A stretch of 34,574 nucleotides of DNA from Rhodocyclaceae bacterium (GTDB taxonomy: Bacteria > Pseudomonadota > Gammaproteobacteria > Burkholderiales > Rhodocyclaceae), in the NCBI GenBank assembly GCA_020445665.1, contig JAGRGD010000004.1, positions 1-34,574 on the forward strand, in the 5' to 3' direction. The translations under genes and the position numbers were made by a program. Shown here one piece after another: positions 16,199-24,674 of this stretch (position 1 is the first letter of the stretch; every line of letters begins with the position of its first letter). Under the pieces are notes generated by a model, which made no database searches, was not told the origin of the DNA, and was given only the letters and a program-made list of their open reading frames with translations.

Positions 16199-16882
16199 AT
16201 GCGCCTGATCCACCCCCTCTCCGGCCTCGCCGCCCTGCTCGCCTGCGGCCTCGCCCTGGCCCACGGCGTGGCCGAGGGCGACGCCCGCTTCATGGAACAG
16301 TCCGCCGGTGCCCAGTTGATGCCCTTCCTGTACCTGGGCGCCAAGCACATGGCCACCGGCTACGACCACCTGCTGTTCCTGTTCGGCGTCATCTTCTTCC
16401 TCTACCGGATGAAGGACGTGGGGCTGTACGTCACGCTGTTCGCGGTCGGTCACAGCACCACGCTGCTCTACGGGGTGCTCTCCGGCACCCACGTCGATCC
16501 CTATCTGGTGGACGCCATCATCGGCCTGTCGGTGGTCTATAAGGCGCTCGACAACCTGGGCGCCTTCAAGGTGTGGCTCGGCGTGCAGCCCGACACCCGC
16601 GCCGCGGTGCTGGTGTTCGGCTTCTTCCACGGCTTCGGCCTCGCCACCAAGCTGCAGGATTTCACGCTGCCGGAGGAGGGCCTGGTGGCCAACATCCTGG
16701 CCTTCAACGTGGGGGTCGAGATCGGCCAGATCCTGGCCCTCGGCGCGATCCTGATCGCGATGGACGCCTGGCGGCGCAGCCACGCCTTCGCGCGCCAGGC
16801 CTTCGCCGCCAACGTGGCGCTGATGGCGGCCGGCTTCGTCCTGGTCGGCTACCAGCTGACCGGCTTCTTCACCCAGACCTGA
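16199..16882 (+). CDS. HupE/UreJ-like integral membrane protein
   Basis: This 227-residue protein starts with a signal-like segment (LAALLACGLALAHG) and has about six further membrane spans. It contains the HupE/UreJ_2 signature, the His-containing segment GAKHMATGYDHLLFLFG followed by FAVGHSTTLL and FFHGFGLA. HupE proteins are associated with nickel supply to hydrogenase or urease, but no such enzyme is in the window and this subfamily is also found elsewhere. The conserved His residues in membrane segments make metal passage plausible. It lies 10 bases upstream of the anchored protein, so the two are co-expressed. Confidence 0.75.
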   Translation: MRLIHPLSGLAALLACGLALAHGVAEGDARFMEQSAGAQLMPFLYLGAKHMATGYDHLLFLFGVIFFLYRMKDVGLYVTLFAVGHSTTLLYGVLSGTHVDPYLVDAIIGLSVVYKALDNLGAFKVWLGVQPDTRAAVLVFGFFHGFGLATKLQDFTLPEEGLVANILAFNVGVEIGQILALGAILIAMDAWRRSHAFARQAFAANVALMAAGFVLVGYQLTGFFTQT

Positions 16883-16892
16883 GCACCCCGGC

Positions 16893-17522
16893 ATGAACGA
16901 CGCCCACCACCGACGCCCCCTGCACGACATCGGCGACCTGGACCCGGACGGCCTGCCCAGCGGCGGCAGCCTGTGGCGGGCCACCGGCGTCGCGGTGACG
17001 ATCGCCATCGCGGTGCTGGTGCTGGCCATCCTGCCGGCCGAGTACGGTATCGACCCGACCGGTCTCGGCGGCCGCCTCGGCCTGACCCGCCTTCACGCGG
17101 TCGATGCGCCTGCGCCGGACCCTGCAAGCACCGCCCCGGTCGCGACCGTCCAGGCTGCCCCGAGCGAGGATGCCCCGGTCGCTCGGGCCGACACGCCCTA
17201 CCGCAGCCAGGCCCTGAACCTGCCGCTGCTGCCGGGCCAGGGCTTCGAGATCAAGGCCCTGATGAAGACCGGCCAGCGGATCGTCTTCGACTGGGTGGCG
17301 GAGGGCGGCCCGGTGCATGTGGACATGCACGGCAACGTGGTCGGCGCAGCCGAGGACGACTTCACCAGCTTCTGGATCGCCGACGCCCTCGACCACGCCA
17401 GCGGCGCCTTCCGCGCTCCCTTCGACGGTGCCCACGGCTGGTACTGGCAGAACAACGGCGAGGCCCCGGTGACGATCCGGCTGAAGATCAGCGGCTTCTA
17501 CGACGAGGTGTACATGCCCTGA
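16893..17522 (+). CDS. Membrane-anchored periplasmic protein ('transmembrane anchor' family)
   Basis: The 209-residue protein has a short cytoplasmic N-terminus (MNDAHHRRPLHDIGDLD), one membrane span at about 32-48 and an Ala/Pro-rich linker. A periplasmic beta-rich domain from about residue 100 contains GQRIVFDWVAEGGPVHVD and GWYWQNNGEAPVTIRLKISG. Proteins of this shape are regularly found next to HupE-like genes and are annotated only as transmembrane anchor proteins. The domain resembles a small ligand- or metal-binding beta sandwich, with the His-Asp pair VHVDMHG as a candidate site. It ends 10 bases from the convergent TetR gene. Confidence 0.7.
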   Translation: MNDAHHRRPLHDIGDLDPDGLPSGGSLWRATGVAVTIAIAVLVLAILPAEYGIDPTGLGGRLGLTRLHAVDAPAPDPASTAPVATVQAAPSEDAPVARADTPYRSQALNLPLLPGQGFEIKALMKTGQRIVFDWVAEGGPVHVDMHGNVVGAAEDDFTSFWIADALDHASGAFRAPFDGAHGWYWQNNGEAPVTIRLKISGFYDEVYMP

Positions 17523-17531
17523 GCGGCCGCC

Positions 17532-18167
17532 TCAGGGCGACGCCAGGGCGTCGAGATAGTCGGCCAGCAAGGCGTCGGGCTGCTGCCCGAAGAGGCGGAT
17601 GCGGCCGGTGTGCCCCAGCACCAGCAGGCCCACCATCTGGGCGAACAGCGCGGTGGTGGCGGCCACCGCCTGGGCCGGCGGTCGACCCAGGTCCACCAGC
17701 GCCACCTCCACCGGGGCCAGGGCGTCGCGCAGGCGGGCGTTGAGGGTGGCGTTGAGTTCCGGCGTCAGCCCCATCGGGCGCACGCCATTGAACAGGTAGA
17801 AGCCCAGGTCCAGCTCGCGCGGGTGGTCCCGGTAGAAGACATAAAAGGCGTCGGCCGCCCGGTGCAAACGCTCCCGCGGCGCGACCGCCCCCTCGATGGC
17901 GGCGCCCACGGCCCCGTTGAGTCGCTCCAGCGATTCGCCCAGCAGGGCGCCGTAGATCGCCTCTTTGCTGTCGAAATAGCTGTACAGGGCGCCGGGCGTG
18001 TAGCCGGCGCGGCGCGCGATCTCGCGCAGGCTGGCGCCGGCCAGGCCCTTGTCGGCGAAGGCTTCGCGCGCCGCCTCGAGGATCAGCTCGCGCCGTGCGC
18101 CGCTGACCGCCCGCTCCCGGCGGCGCCGCGCGTCCGCCGACCCTCCACGTGTACTTGACGTGACCAT
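17532..18167 (-). CDS. TetR/AcrR family transcriptional repressor
   Basis: This 211-residue regulator has a basic N-terminal extension and a typical TetR HTH (ILEAAREAFADKGLAGASLREIARRAGYTPGALYSYFDSKEAI). A helical ligand domain follows with YRDHPRELDLGFYLFNG, resembling the TetR_C_33-like group. The ATG at 18167 is preferred; a GTG at 18203 would put the start inside the operator palindrome. It diverges from the HpaB-family gene. The palindrome between them implies autoregulation plus repression of the monooxygenase unit, relieved by an aromatic or acyl ligand (inference). Confidence 0.88.
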   Translation of the reverse strand: MVTSSTRGGSADARRRRERAVSGARRELILEAAREAFADKGLAGASLREIARRAGYTPGALYSYFDSKEAIYGALLGESLERLNGAVGAAIEGAVAPRERLHRAADAFYVFYRDHPRELDLGFYLFNGVRPMGLTPELNATLNARLRDALAPVEVALVDLGRPPAQAVAATTALFAQMVGLLVLGHTGRIRLFGQQPDALLADYLDALASP

Positions 18168-18194
18168 GGCCGCTATTTTAACGTCGTTCCATAA

Positions 18195-18211
18195 ATTGAA
18201 CACTGTTCAAT
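18195..18211. promoter_or_regulatory. Perfect 17-bp palindrome, TetR operator
   Basis: ATTGAACACTGTTCAAT is a perfect inverted repeat with 8-base arms around a single central C. It lies in the AT-rich gap between the divergent TetR and HpaB-family genes, 16 bases before the HpaB-family ATG, so binding would block both promoters. Confidence 0.75.
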
Positions 18212-18226
18212 ATCAGGAGACGGATC

Positions 18227-19825
18227 ATGCCCCAGCTCGCTCTGTATACCGGCCCGCAGCGCTTCATGGACGGCGCGGCTTACCGCGACTCACTGCGCCA
18301 GTATTCGCCCCGGGTCTTCGTCGACGGCCGCGCGGTCGAATCGGTGGCCGACGATCCGGCCTTCGTCCCCGGCATCAATGCGCTGGCCGTGAGCTACGAC
18401 TTCGCCCTCGACGAGACCAGGGCCCCGCTGATGCAGGCCGAGCAGACCTCGCGCGGCCGAAGTGTCAACCGCATGCTGCACATCAACGAGTCCGCCGGCG
18501 ACCTGCTCAACAAGCTCGAGGCGGTGCGCCTGCTGTGCCAGGAGACGGGCTGCGCCCAGCGCTACCTGACCCACGACGCGCTGAACGGGCTGGCGCAGGT
18601 GAGCGCCGCGCTGGACGACGCCAAGGGCGGGCGCGAGCACCGGGACCGCTTCGGGGCCTATCTCGCCCACGTGCAGGACGGTGACCTCGCCGTCGGCATC
18701 GCGATGACCGACGCCAAGGGCGACCGCAGTCGCAAGCCCCACCAGCAACCCCACACCGATGCCTACGTGCACATCGTCGAGCGCAACGCCCGCGGCATCG
18801 TCATCTCGGGCACCAAGGCCATCGTCACCTCGGCCCCCTACGTGCATGAGCTGCTGGTGATGCCCTGCCGCGCGATGGGCGAGGACGACGCCGACTTCGC
18901 CGTCTGCTGCGCCCTTCCGGTGGACGCCGAGGGCATCACGATGGTCGCCCGCCCGGCCGGCCGCCCGGGCGAGAAGCCCGAGCACGGCGCGCCGCTGTTC
19001 TCGCGCCGCTACGGCCAGTCCACCGCGGTGGTGATCTTCGACCGGGTCTTCGTGCCGTGGGAGCGGGTCTTCTTCGCCGGCGACTGGCAGCACTCGGAGG
19101 TGCTCACCTACAGCTACGCCACCCACCACCGCCACAGCTGCATCGCGGCCCGGGCCGGCTTCGGCGACCTGCTGATCGGCGCCGGCGCGCTGATGTGCGA
19201 AGCCAACGGCTTCGACGACCCGGGTGCCAAAGCCAACTTGCGCGAGCCGATGGTCGAGCTGATCAAGATCGTCGAGGGCTTCTACGCCTGCGGCGTGGCG
19301 GCCAGCGTGTACGGCGCGGCCGACCCGCGCGCAGGCAACTTCATGCCCGACCCGGTGTTCTCCAACATCGGCAAGCTGCTCCTAGCGACCCAGATCTACG
19401 ACATGCACCGCCTCGCCCATGAGGTGTCTGGCGGCCTGATCGTGGCCCTGCCCGGGCCGGACGAGGACCACAACCCGGCCACGGCCGCCAGCCTCGCCGA
19501 CGTGCTGCGGGCCAACCCCGCCATCCCCTACGACAAGCGCGCCGAGACGGCCCGCTTCATGGAGGACCTGACCGCCTCCTACCAGAGTGGCTGGTATTCG
19601 CTGATCAGCCTGCACGGGGGCGGCTCGCCGGCCGCGATGAAGCAGGAGATCTGGCGCCACTACCCGGTGGGCGACAAGGTGGCCCTGGTGGAGCGCCTGC
19701 TCGACCGCGGCGTGCTCGATAATCCGGACCGCCCCATCACCCGCAACCGCCAGCCCGGCCGCTGCTGCGACGCCGGCTGCGCCCAGCCCGGGCAGGCGGT
19801 GATGGTGCCGCTGCCCCGCCCATGA
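18227..19825 (+). CDS. HpaB-family flavoprotein (4-hydroxyphenylacetate 3-hydroxylase / 4-hydroxybutyryl-CoA dehydratase superfamily)
   Basis: This 532-residue acyl-CoA-dehydrogenase-fold flavoprotein has the family N-terminal domain (YRDSLRQYSPRVFVDGRAVE) and the central block DGDLAVGIAMTDAKGDRSRKP, then GIVISGTKAIVTSAP. In the monooxygenases a reduced flavin from a separate reductase hydroxylates a phenol. Compared from memory with 4-hydroxybutyryl-CoA dehydratase, only one of the four Fe-S ligands appears to be kept (TGCAQRY; the others read as Tyr, His context and Ala), so a redox monooxygenase is more likely than the Fe-S dehydratase. No HpaC-type reductase gene is adjacent. The C-terminus carries a Cys cluster, C513-C-x3-C518. 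It is probably controlled by the divergent TetR protein. Confidence 0.75.
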   Translation: MPQLALYTGPQRFMDGAAYRDSLRQYSPRVFVDGRAVESVADDPAFVPGINALAVSYDFALDETRAPLMQAEQTSRGRSVNRMLHINESAGDLLNKLEAVRLLCQETGCAQRYLTHDALNGLAQVSAALDDAKGGREHRDRFGAYLAHVQDGDLAVGIAMTDAKGDRSRKPHQQPHTDAYVHIVERNARGIVISGTKAIVTSAPYVHELLVMPCRAMGEDDADFAVCCALPVDAEGITMVARPAGRPGEKPEHGAPLFSRRYGQSTAVVIFDRVFVPWERVFFAGDWQHSEVLTYSYATHHRHSCIAARAGFGDLLIGAGALMCEANGFDDPGAKANLREPMVELIKIVEGFYACGVAASVYGAADPRAGNFMPDPVFSNIGKLLLATQIYDMHRLAHEVSGGLIVALPGPDEDHNPATAASLADVLRANPAIPYDKRAETARFMEDLTASYQSGWYSLISLHGGGSPAAMKQEIWRHYPVGDKVALVERLLDRGVLDNPDRPITRNRQPGRCCDAGCAQPGQAVMVPLPRP

Positions 19826-19874
19826 CGCACAGATTTGCAGACCGATCCGCACCGCATCCGGCAGAGATGGCAGG

Positions 19875-20789
19875 ATGCGCCGGTCTTCCGCGCCGCCTGC
19901 GCCCTCGCCCGTGCCCACGCCCTGCCGCCCCCTCGCCACCCTGCTGCTGTCCGCCGCGCTCTTCGCCGCGCTGCCGGCCGACGCCTCGACCGCCGCGATA
20001 CCGGAGGAATACGCCCCCGGCATCCGCCTGACCCGCGACGTCGCCTACGGCGGCCACCGTCGCCAGCGCTTCGATGTCTATGCCCGCCAGGGCCTGAGCC
20101 ACGCGCCGGCCATCGTCATGATCCACGGCGGCGCGTGGCGCGGCGGCGACAAGCGCAACCCCGGGGTGCTGGGGGCCAAGCTCACGCACTGGATCGGGCG
20201 CGACCACGTCTTCATTTCGGTCAATACGCGCCTCTCACCGGTGGCCGATCCGATCGAGCAGGCCCGCGACCTGGCCCGCGCGGTGGCCGCCGCCCAGCGC
20301 AACGCCGCCCTGTGGGGCGCGGACCCCGAGCGCTTCGTGCTGATGGGCCACTCGGCCGGCGCCCACCTGGTGGCGCTGCTGCTGGCCATGCCCGGCGAGG
20401 CCCACCGCCTCGGCATGGGCACGGTGCGCGGCGCCGTGCTGCTCGACGCCGGCGCCCTCGACGTGCCGGCCATCATGCGCCGCCGCCACCTGCCCCTTTA
20501 CGACCGGGCCTTCGGCGCCGACCCGGCCTTCTGGCTCAACGCATCGCCGCTGCACAGGCTCCACACGCCGACCGTGCCGCTGCTGCTGGTGTGCGCCTCG
20601 ACCCGCCCGGCCGCACCCTGCGACGAAGCCGAGGCGCTGGCGACCCGCGCGCGGGCGCTGGGCGGCGTCGCGACGGTGCGGCCCGAAGCGCTGGGGCATG
20701 TTCAGATCAACACCGAGCTGGGCGAACCCGGCCCCTACACCGAGGCCGTCACGGCCTTCATCGATCGGGTCGTCGGGGCCGACGACTGA
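19875..20789 (+). CDS. Exported alpha/beta-hydrolase (esterase/carboxylesterase)
   Basis: The 304-residue protein has a Sec-type signal within the first 38 residues (PLATLLLSAALFAALPADAS). The oxyanion-hole motif HGGAW is at 84-88, the nucleophile elbow G-H-S160-A-G at 158-162, and a likely catalytic His at 275 (ALGHVQ), with an acidic residue near 250. These are hallmarks of the hormone-sensitive-lipase/BD-FAE-type esterases. It begins 49 bases after the flavoprotein gene and is likely in the same TetR-controlled unit. Hydrolysis of an aromatic or short-chain ester in the periplasm to feed the monooxygenase is possible but unproven. Confidence 0.8.
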   Translation: MRRSSAPPAPSPVPTPCRPLATLLLSAALFAALPADASTAAIPEEYAPGIRLTRDVAYGGHRRQRFDVYARQGLSHAPAIVMIHGGAWRGGDKRNPGVLGAKLTHWIGRDHVFISVNTRLSPVADPIEQARDLARAVAAAQRNAALWGADPERFVLMGHSAGAHLVALLLAMPGEAHRLGMGTVRGAVLLDAGALDVPAIMRRRHLPLYDRAFGADPAFWLNASPLHRLHTPTVPLLLVCASTRPAAPCDEAEALATRARALGGVATVRPEALGHVQINTELGEPGPYTEAVTAFIDRVVGADD

Positions 20790-20811
20790 ACCCCAGCCGC
20801 CACCGTCGCTG

Positions 20812-21978
20812 TCACAGCAGCGCCTCGCACGCCGCCACCACCGCCCGCCAGGCGCCGTGGAGGCCGCGCTCGCGCATCGACGCCGCGGAGGCCTGCGCCG
20901 CTGCCTGCGACACCGGATCGCTCGCCAGCGCCCGGATGCGCGTGGCGATCGATTCGACGCTTTCGTCGTCGTCCACCACGGCCGCATCGCCGTGCCCCGC
21001 CATCGCGCAGGCCGTCAGCCACTGGTCCAGCACCCGCGGAAACAGCAGCTGTGGCCGGCCGCTGACCAGCGCCGCGTAGGCCGTGTTCGGCCCCCCATGG
21101 TGGACCACCAGCCGCGCCCCGGCGCAGGCGGCGAACACGGGCGGCGGCTGCGCGAGGCGCTCGAGCGGCGAGGTGTCGATGGCATCGAGCAGCGCCGGCA
21201 CCGTATCCCGCACGAAGACCCGGGTCGGTAGCCCGGCCGCAATCAGCGCCTCGACCAGCCGCCAGGTTTCCGGGTCGCTGCCGGAGAGGTAGGCATGCAC
21301 CCCCTCGCCCGGCCCGTCGGGCAGCGGCGGCGCCGTCTCGAACATGCCCGCGCAGGGCTCGTTGCGCACGTGGCGGTAGGGGTCGAACTCAGGCAGGCCG
21401 AGGACCACCCGCCGATCACCCCGGTAGAGGTCGGTAAGGCGCTCGGGCCGCGGCGCGCCATAGCGGGCATGCACCCGCCGCGCCGTCTCGAGCATCCGCC
21501 CCTGGTCCGCATAGGCCGGCACGTCGCGGCGGAACTCGGGGAAGGTGGCCCCGTCCGCCGGCGGAATCGCGTAGGGGCTGCCGAACAGCACGCTCGGTAT
21601 CCGGCCGTAGGCGGCCGACATCAGCACCGGCGCGTAGCGGCCCACGACCAGATCCGGCCGCACGAGGTCGATCAGGTCGCGCCAGCCGCGCTGCATCGAC
21701 AGCAGGTGATCCTCCGATCCGAAGCCGTTAACCGCCATCAGGTCGGCGAAGCTGGTCGGCCACCACCCCTGCGCCTGCGGGCTCAGGCGCCCGATCAGCC
21801 AGGGCGCCTGCAGCACCGGGTAGGACCGGTCCGCCAGCAGCCGCCCCACCGACTCCAGCGAGCGCAGCGCCAGCACCGGCCGGTGCCCCGCCGCGGCCAG
21901 CGCGTCGGCGATCTGGCGCAGCTGCACCACGTAGTTGAAGCCGTGCCCTAGGTCCCAGCCGAGCAGGATCGTCTTCAT
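20812..21978 (-). CDS. GT1-like (GT-B fold) glycosyltransferase, copy 2
   Basis: This 388-residue GT-B glycosyltransferase starts with MKTILLGWDLGHGFNYVVQL, the N-terminal Rossmann strand and Gly-rich loop, and has the nucleotide-sugar site HHGGPNT at 293-299 followed by A-x-x-S/G-RPQL and a DQW turn as in UDP-glycosyltransferases. It is closely similar along its whole length to the first gene of this operon. Its start overlaps the methyltransferase stop (ATGA), which implies coupled translation. Sugar donor and acceptor are unknown. It should be cytoplasmic, acting on a lipid, glycan precursor or small molecule. Confidence 0.85.
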   Translation of the reverse strand: MKTILLGWDLGHGFNYVVQLRQIADALAAAGHRPVLALRSLESVGRLLADRSYPVLQAPWLIGRLSPQAQGWWPTSFADLMAVNGFGSEDHLLSMQRGWRDLIDLVRPDLVVGRYAPVLMSAAYGRIPSVLFGSPYAIPPADGATFPEFRRDVPAYADQGRMLETARRVHARYGAPRPERLTDLYRGDRRVVLGLPEFDPYRHVRNEPCAGMFETAPPLPDGPGEGVHAYLSGSDPETWRLVEALIAAGLPTRVFVRDTVPALLDAIDTSPLERLAQPPPVFAACAGARLVVHHGGPNTAYAALVSGRPQLLFPRVLDQWLTACAMAGHGDAAVVDDDESVESIATRIRALASDPVSQAAAQASAASMRERGLHGAWRAVVAACEALL

Positions 21979-22652
21979 CCCGGCCCCGCCGCGCCGAGTC
22001 GTGCGAGGTACAGCGCCGGATGCACCAGCGCCATCGGCCAACCGTCGTCCGTCGCCGGCACGCTCCACGCCAGCGCCGGCGGCATCGCCTCGGCCCGGAC
22101 GTAGAGGAGCAGGTTCTGGCGGTACCAGAAGGGGATATCCGGGTCGTGCCAGATGCGGCTGCGCAGGCAGTCCAGCGCCACGTAGCCGTGGCCCATGAAC
22201 TTCTCCGCCCACCAGGCCGGCCACTGCTCGTTGACATGCCCGACGCCGCCCTGGCCGGGGATCGCCGCCGAGAACAGCACGAAGTCCGATGCGGCGACCA
22301 GCGCCGCGACGAAGGCATCTGCCCGGTCGGCCGGCAGGTGCTCTGCCACCTCGAGGGAGATGGCCAGATCGAAGCGGCGACCGATCGACAGGTCCGCCGC
22401 CAGATCCACCGGCCGGAAGACCTGCAGGGGAATCTCCAGCCGCTCGCCATCGACCCAGTCCCCATCGAGCCCGAGCAGGTCCGTCACGCCCCGCTCGGAC
22501 AGGGCCGACAGCCACGTGCCGACGCCGCAGCCCACATCGATGGCGGCGCGCACCGGCGGCAGCGCCTCGAGCACCATCGCCAGCACGGTCCGGGCGGCGT
22601 AGATCGTCATCGCGTGGCGATCGGCGTAGAAGTCATCGCGGTATCGGCTCAC
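21975..22652 (-). CDS. Class I SAM methyltransferase between two glycosyltransferases
   Basis: The protein is 225 residues from a GTG start at 22652, preceded by a GGAGCGGAGA stretch. The frame is open upstream but overlaps the preceding glycosyltransferase gene. SAM motif I is DVGCGVGT at 39-46, the acidic motif LGLDGDWVD follows, and SLEVAEHL lies at 99-106. The later segment AAIPGQGGVGHVNEQWP and WYRQNLLLYV is typical of methyltransferases found in surface-glycan clusters, which methylate sugars or terminate chains. It starts 13 bases after the stop of glycosyltransferase copy 1 and overlaps the start of copy 2 by four bases. Confidence 0.82.
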   Translation of the reverse strand: MSRYRDDFYADRHAMTIYAARTVLAMVLEALPPVRAAIDVGCGVGTWLSALSERGVTDLLGLDGDWVDGERLEIPLQVFRPVDLAADLSIGRRFDLAISLEVAEHLPADRADAFVAALVAASDFVLFSAAIPGQGGVGHVNEQWPAWWAEKFMGHGYVALDCLRSRIWHDPDIPFWYRQNLLLYVRAEAMPPALAWSVPATDDGWPMALVHPALYLARLGAAGPG

Positions 22653-22665
22653 GGTCTCCGCTCCG

Positions 22666-23838
22666 TCACACCAGCGCCAGGCACGCATCCACGACCGCCT
22701 GCCAGGCGCCATGCAGACGCTGCGCGCGCATCGCCACCGCCGACGCCCGGGCGGCGGCCTGGGCCTCCGGCGCCGTCGCCAGTCGGCGGATCTGTTCCGC
22801 CACGGCACCAACCCCGGCCTCCATGCTCACCAGCACCCCGTCACCCGACTCGGCCATGCCGCGCGCCGTCAGCCACTGGTCCAGCTCGCGGGGCAGCACC
22901 AGCTGCGGCCGGCCGCTGGCGAGCGCCGCATAGGCCGTGTTCGGCCCCCCATGATGGACCACCAGCCGCGCCCCGGCGCAGGCCTCGAACACCGGCGGCG
23001 GCTGGTCGAGGCGCGCCAGCGGCGAGGCGTCGATGGCCGCGATCAGCTCGGGGACCGTGTCACGGACGAAGACCCGCGTCGGCAACCCGGCTTCGACCAG
23101 CGCCTCCAACAGCAGCCAGGTCTCCGCGTCACTCCCCGCCAGATAGGCATGCACGCCCTCGCCCGGCGCATCGGGCAGCGGCGGCGCGGTCTCGAACATG
23201 CCGACGCAGGGCTCACGACGATCGGCCCTGTAAGGGTCACAGGCCGGCAGGCCGAGCACCACCCGCCGGTCGCCCCGGTAGATATCGGTCAGCCGCTCGG
23301 GCTGCGGCGCACCGTAGCGGGCCTGCACCTCGCGCACGATGTCCAGCAGTGCGGCCTGATCCGCGTAGGGCGGGACATCGTCGGAGAAGACCGGAAATTG
23401 CGCCGCATCGGCCGGCGGCACCACGTAGGGATCGCCGAACAGCACGGTCGGCACCCGGCCGTACGCCGCCGACATCAGCACCGGCGCATAGCGGGCCACC
23501 ACCAGGTCCGGCCGCACGACATCGATCAGGTCGCGCCAGCCACGCTGCATCGACAACAGGTGATCCACGGAGCTGAAACCATTCACCGCCATCAGGTCGG
23601 CAAAGCCCGTGGGATAGAGCCCCTGCACCGCCGCCTCGCCGTGAACCCGCCCGATCAGCCAGGGCGCCTGCACCACCGGATGGGGACGATCCGCCAGCAG
23701 GTCCCCCACGGCCTCGAGGGAGCGCAGCGCCAGCACCGGCCGATGCCCGGCCGCCGCCAGGGCGTCGGCGATCTGGCGCAACTGCAGCACATAGCTGAAG
23801 CCCTCGCCCAGGTCCCAGCCCAACAGGATGGTCTTCAT
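22666..23838 (-). CDS. GT1-like (GT-B fold) glycosyltransferase, copy 1
   Basis: This 390-residue protein is the first gene of the minus-strand operon. A strong GGGGAGG ribosome site precedes the ATG. N-terminal MKTILLGWDLGEGFSYVLQL and donor-site HHGGPNT (H295 onward) are as in the paralogue. The segments SMQRGWRDLID, YRGDRRVVLGLP and MFETAPPLPD-PGEGVHAYL are shared nearly unchanged with copy 2, so the duplication is recent or under strong constraint. The two copies may add the same or related sugars successively, with methylation by the middle gene. No transporter, polymerase or lipid carrier gene accompanies them, so the final product cannot be named. Confidence 0.85.
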   Translation of the reverse strand: MKTILLGWDLGEGFSYVLQLRQIADALAAAGHRPVLALRSLEAVGDLLADRPHPVVQAPWLIGRVHGEAAVQGLYPTGFADLMAVNGFSSVDHLLSMQRGWRDLIDVVRPDLVVARYAPVLMSAAYGRVPTVLFGDPYVVPPADAAQFPVFSDDVPPYADQAALLDIVREVQARYGAPQPERLTDIYRGDRRVVLGLPACDPYRADRREPCVGMFETAPPLPDAPGEGVHAYLAGSDAETWLLLEALVEAGLPTRVFVRDTVPELIAAIDASPLARLDQPPPVFEACAGARLVVHHGGPNTAYAALASGRPQLVLPRELDQWLTARGMAESGDGVLVSMEAGVGAVAEQIRRLATAPEAQAAARASAVAMRAQRLHGAWQAVVDACLALV

Positions 23839-24036
23839 CGCCTCCCCACTTCCGATGGTCACCGACAGTGTCGCATGCCCCCATCCCAGCCCTGCGCGCC
23901 GAGCACAGCACCCCGCCCGCCTGCCAGGATCGCCCGGCACGGCGCTAGAATGCCGAATGACTGAACAAGGCGCGAGCCGCCGGGCCGTCGCCCTATCTCA
24001 AGCGCCCGCGCAGAACGGCGCCCCGGAGGACAGCCC

Positions 24037-24633
24037 ATGAAGCCCATCAGCAAGTCACTTCGCAACGCCCTCACGCCGCTGCTCGCCGCGGCCTGCCTCG
24101 CCCCCTCCATCGCCGCCGCCGGCGTCACGATCTACTACGAGGGGCGCGCCGTGGACGCCGCTGCCGTCAAGACGGTGATCCAGACCGTGCGGGACGAGGC
24201 CAGGCGGCACGGCTGGCGCGTTCTCGATGCCAGCCATGCAGAGATCACCCTCGAGCGGGTCGTCGGCTACGACATGAAGACCTACCGGGGCCCGGTCGAG
24301 GGCGTGTCCGTGTTTCCGGCCCTGAACTGCGAGCCGCTGCACTTCCAGTTCGACACCGACGGCTTCATGCAGGACCAGGTCAAGACCCAGTTCGCCAGCC
24401 CCGCGATCCACATCGCCATCACCGAACTCCTGCGCAAGATCGCGCCCCACCTCACGCGTTTCGAGGTGGACGACGAAGGGGAGTACTGGGACACCGGCGA
24501 CGCCCGCAAACTCCAGGACCAGATCGACACAATCAACGCACGACTCGCCGCGATGAAGCGGGCGAGACGCGATCTGAAAGGTCCGGTGACGATGCCGGAC
24601 GGGCGGATTGTGGATTTGATGGGGCGCGATTGA
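24037..24633 (+). CDS. Exported protein of unknown function
   Basis: A CGGAGGA ribosome site precedes the ATG. The Sec signal ends near PSIAAAG, and the mature protein has about 170 residues. It begins with a beta-strand pattern (VTIYYEGRAVDAAAVKTVIQ) and has a conserved-looking core FPALNCEPLHFQFDTDGFM with one Cys. It ends in a charged helix (LQDQIDTINARLAAMKRAR) and the turn MPDGRIVDLMG. I do not recognise a family. It looks like a small periplasmic alpha/beta protein. It is the last GC-rich gene before the AT-richer stretch. Confidence 0.65.
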   Translation: MKPISKSLRNALTPLLAAACLAPSIAAAGVTIYYEGRAVDAAAVKTVIQTVRDEARRHGWRVLDASHAEITLERVVGYDMKTYRGPVEGVSVFPALNCEPLHFQFDTDGFMQDQVKTQFASPAIHIAITELLRKIAPHLTRFEVDDEGEYWDTGDARKLQDQIDTINARLAAMKRARRDLKGPVTMPDGRIVDLMGRD

Positions 24634-24674
24634 GTGCGAATTGGCAACGCGGATGGGCGGGACTTCGCGCATGA

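Noticed and set aside
18227-19825. Assignment as 4-hydroxybutyryl-CoA dehydratase
   Set aside because: Compared from memory, most Fe-S cluster ligands of that enzyme are replaced, so only superfamily membership is claimed.
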